The translations under genes and the position numbers were made by a program. Positions 45,088 through 46,208 of a stretch of DNA of 46,208 nucleotides are shown here, piece after piece; position 1 is the first letter of the stretch, and each line of letters starts with the position of its first letter. This DNA is from Acidobacteriaceae bacterium (GTDB taxonomy: Bacteria > Acidobacteriota > Terriglobia > Terriglobales > Acidobacteriaceae): the NCBI GenBank assembly GCA_003165795.1, contig PMWW01000161.1, positions 1 to 46,208 on the forward strand. The letters are read 5' to 3'. The notes beneath the pieces are model-generated. The model was given only the letters and a program-made list of their open reading frames with translations. It had not been told where the DNA came from and made no database searches.

Positions 45088-46208
45088 ATGTCACAAAATC
45101 AGTTCGTGCATCTTCATCTTCACACCGACTATTCCATGCTGGACGGCGCCTGCGAGGTCGAACGTCTGGTCCAACGGGTGAAGGAACTCGACATGCCGGC
45201 GGTCGCCATGACCGATCACGGCAACATTTTCGGCGCGGTGAGATTCGCCAACGCCGCTAAAGAAGCGGGTGTGAAGCCCATCCTGGGCTGCGAGCTCTAC
45301 GTCTGCAAGAAGGAAGATCATCGCGCCGCGCCCGAAGGTGACAGCTACAACCACCTCATCGTGCTGGCCGAAAACGACCAGGGCTATCGCAATCTGGTTA
45401 AGATTGTTTCCGAGGCGTCGCTGCACGGCTTCTACTACAAGCCGCGCATCAGCAAGAAATTTCTCGCCGAACACTCGCAAGGTCTGATCGGACTGTCCGC
45501 GTGTTTGAAGGGCGAAGTGGCCGAGCGGCTGACCGAAGGCAAGTACGACGCGGCGCGCGAGGCTGCCGCGACCTACACCGACATTTTCGGCAAGGGCAAT
45601 TTTTATCTCGAGATCCAGGACCAGGGTGTTCCCGAGGAAAAGCGCATTCAGGACAACCTGCTGAAGCTGGAGCAAGACCTGGGCCTTCCGCTGGTGGCAA
45701 CCAACGATAGCCACTATCTTTGCGAGGACGATTCGCACGCGCAGGATGTGATGCTGTGCATCCAGACCGGCAAGTCCATCCACGACACCAACCGGCTCAA
45801 GTTCCACGGCAACCAGTTTTTCGTGAAGAGCTATTCCGAGATGGCCAAGGTTTTCTCGGGATACGAGCGCGTCCTGGAACGCACGCTGGAAATTGCCGAG
45901 CGCTGCAACGTGCGCCTGGAAAAGGTCCACGATCCGTTTCCGCAGTTCGTGGTGCCAACCGGATATTCGCTGCCCGACTACTTCGAGCACGTCGCGCGCG
46001 AGGGCTTCGCCAAGCGGCTAAACATCCTGCGCGAGCTGCAGGCTATGGGCCGGCTGAAGCATTCGCTGGACGAGTACGAGCAGCGCCTGGCGCGCGAGAT
46101 CGGCATCATCCGGCAGATGCAGTTCTCCGGATATTTCCTCATCGTTTGGGATTTCATCCGCTACGCTAAGGAGCGCAACATCCCGGTCGGGCCGGGACGC
46201 GGATCGGC
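45088..46208 (+). CDS. dnaE: DNA polymerase III alpha subunit, 5' part
   Basis: The gene begins at the ATG at 45088 and is cut by the window end after 373 codons. The N-terminal PHP domain is clear: HLHLHTDYSMLDGAC and MTDHGNIFGAVRFANAAKEA, with LGCELYVCKKEDH and LVATNDSHYLCEDDSHAQDV. DnaE is the replicative polymerase catalytic subunit. The last residues, IVWDFIRYAKERNIPVGPGR, lead into the palm domain. Confidence 0.97.
   Translation, partial: MSQNQFVHLHLHTDYSMLDGACEVERLVQRVKELDMPAVAMTDHGNIFGAVRFANAAKEAGVKPILGCELYVCKKEDHRAAPEGDSYNHLIVLAENDQGYRNLVKIVSEASLHGFYYKPRISKKFLAEHSQGLIGLSACLKGEVAERLTEGKYDAAREAAATYTDIFGKGNFYLEIQDQGVPEEKRIQDNLLKLEQDLGLPLVATNDSHYLCEDDSHAQDVMLCIQTGKSIHDTNRLKFHGNQFFVKSYSEMAKVFSGYERVLERTLEIAERCNVRLEKVHDPFPQFVVPTGYSLPDYFEHVAREGFAKRLNILRELQAMGRLKHSLDEYEQRLAREIGIIRQMQFSGYFLIVWDFIRYAKERNIPVGPGRGS

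Noticed and set aside
45091-45990. Open frame on the minus strand over the right end
   Set aside because: It is antisense to dnaE, whose PHP motifs are unmistakable.

Overview
The window reads as a chromosomal segment of a Gram-negative soil or sediment bacterium, most likely an Acidobacteriota (Terriglobia/Koribacter-like). This is an inference from several things: moderately high GC, short palindromic repeats built around CGGCT-tc-AGCCG, spaced repeats of the 'CACCACAGAGGCACAGAG' type, a kdp locus with OmpL-like porins and an extra micro-ORF, and small conserved proteins of a type common in that phylum. No 16S gene is present, so the assignment is not proven.

Layout. 204-2722 (minus): a TolC-type channel and a lipoprotein adaptor of a tripartite efflux pump; the inner-membrane pump is not in the window. 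3059-5931 (plus): a secreted BON-domain protein and two tandem aldo/keto reductases, the second with a Tat-type leader. 6117-14224 (plus): two beta-barrel porins, a 28-residue membrane peptide and kdpF-A-B-C, a high-affinity K+ uptake locus without kdpDE. 14271-17110 (minus): lutC and a fused lutB-lutA-like Fe-S protein for lactate oxidation. 17612-17701 (minus): tRNA-Ser(CGA). 18029-19751 (plus): an intact sulfatase-maturase followed by a wrecked arylsulfatase gene. 19800-20729: a PPK2 kinase. 20981-22271 (minus): ymdB-tadA. 22462-23430: two proteins of unknown function. 23536-30510 (minus): mutS, nagZ, anmK and an oligopeptide-type binding lipoprotein; nagZ and anmK form a cell-wall recycling pair, separated by palindromic repeats. 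30601: thrC. 31883-32009: a MITE-like element. 32185-33127: a multiply frameshifted mbfA-like iron-exporter pseudogene. 33139-34808 (minus): cysK-cysE. 35196: Mrp/ApbC ATPase.

36134-39741 is an accessory island. It holds a HEPN-motif protein, a REP-associated tyrosine transposase (RAYT) with a one-base frameshift bracketed by inverted hairpins, a YefM/YoeB-type toxin-antitoxin pair, a Thr-rich secreted protein, and two further copies of the RAYT 3' end plus hairpin in the same orientation. From 39748 on the content is housekeeping again: aminotransferase, D-2-hydroxyacid dehydrogenase, purQ, small membrane proteins and the 5' part of dnaE, which runs off the right edge.

The most notable things are three decaying genes beside intact partners or repeats (arylsulfatase, mbfA, RAYT), the RAYT-hairpin island carrying a toxin-antitoxin module, repeat DNA that has become the signal peptide of a binding protein, the fused and partly degenerate Lut protein, and the porin-kdp locus with its extra micro-ORF. 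I do not see a clear-cut new defence or biosynthetic system.
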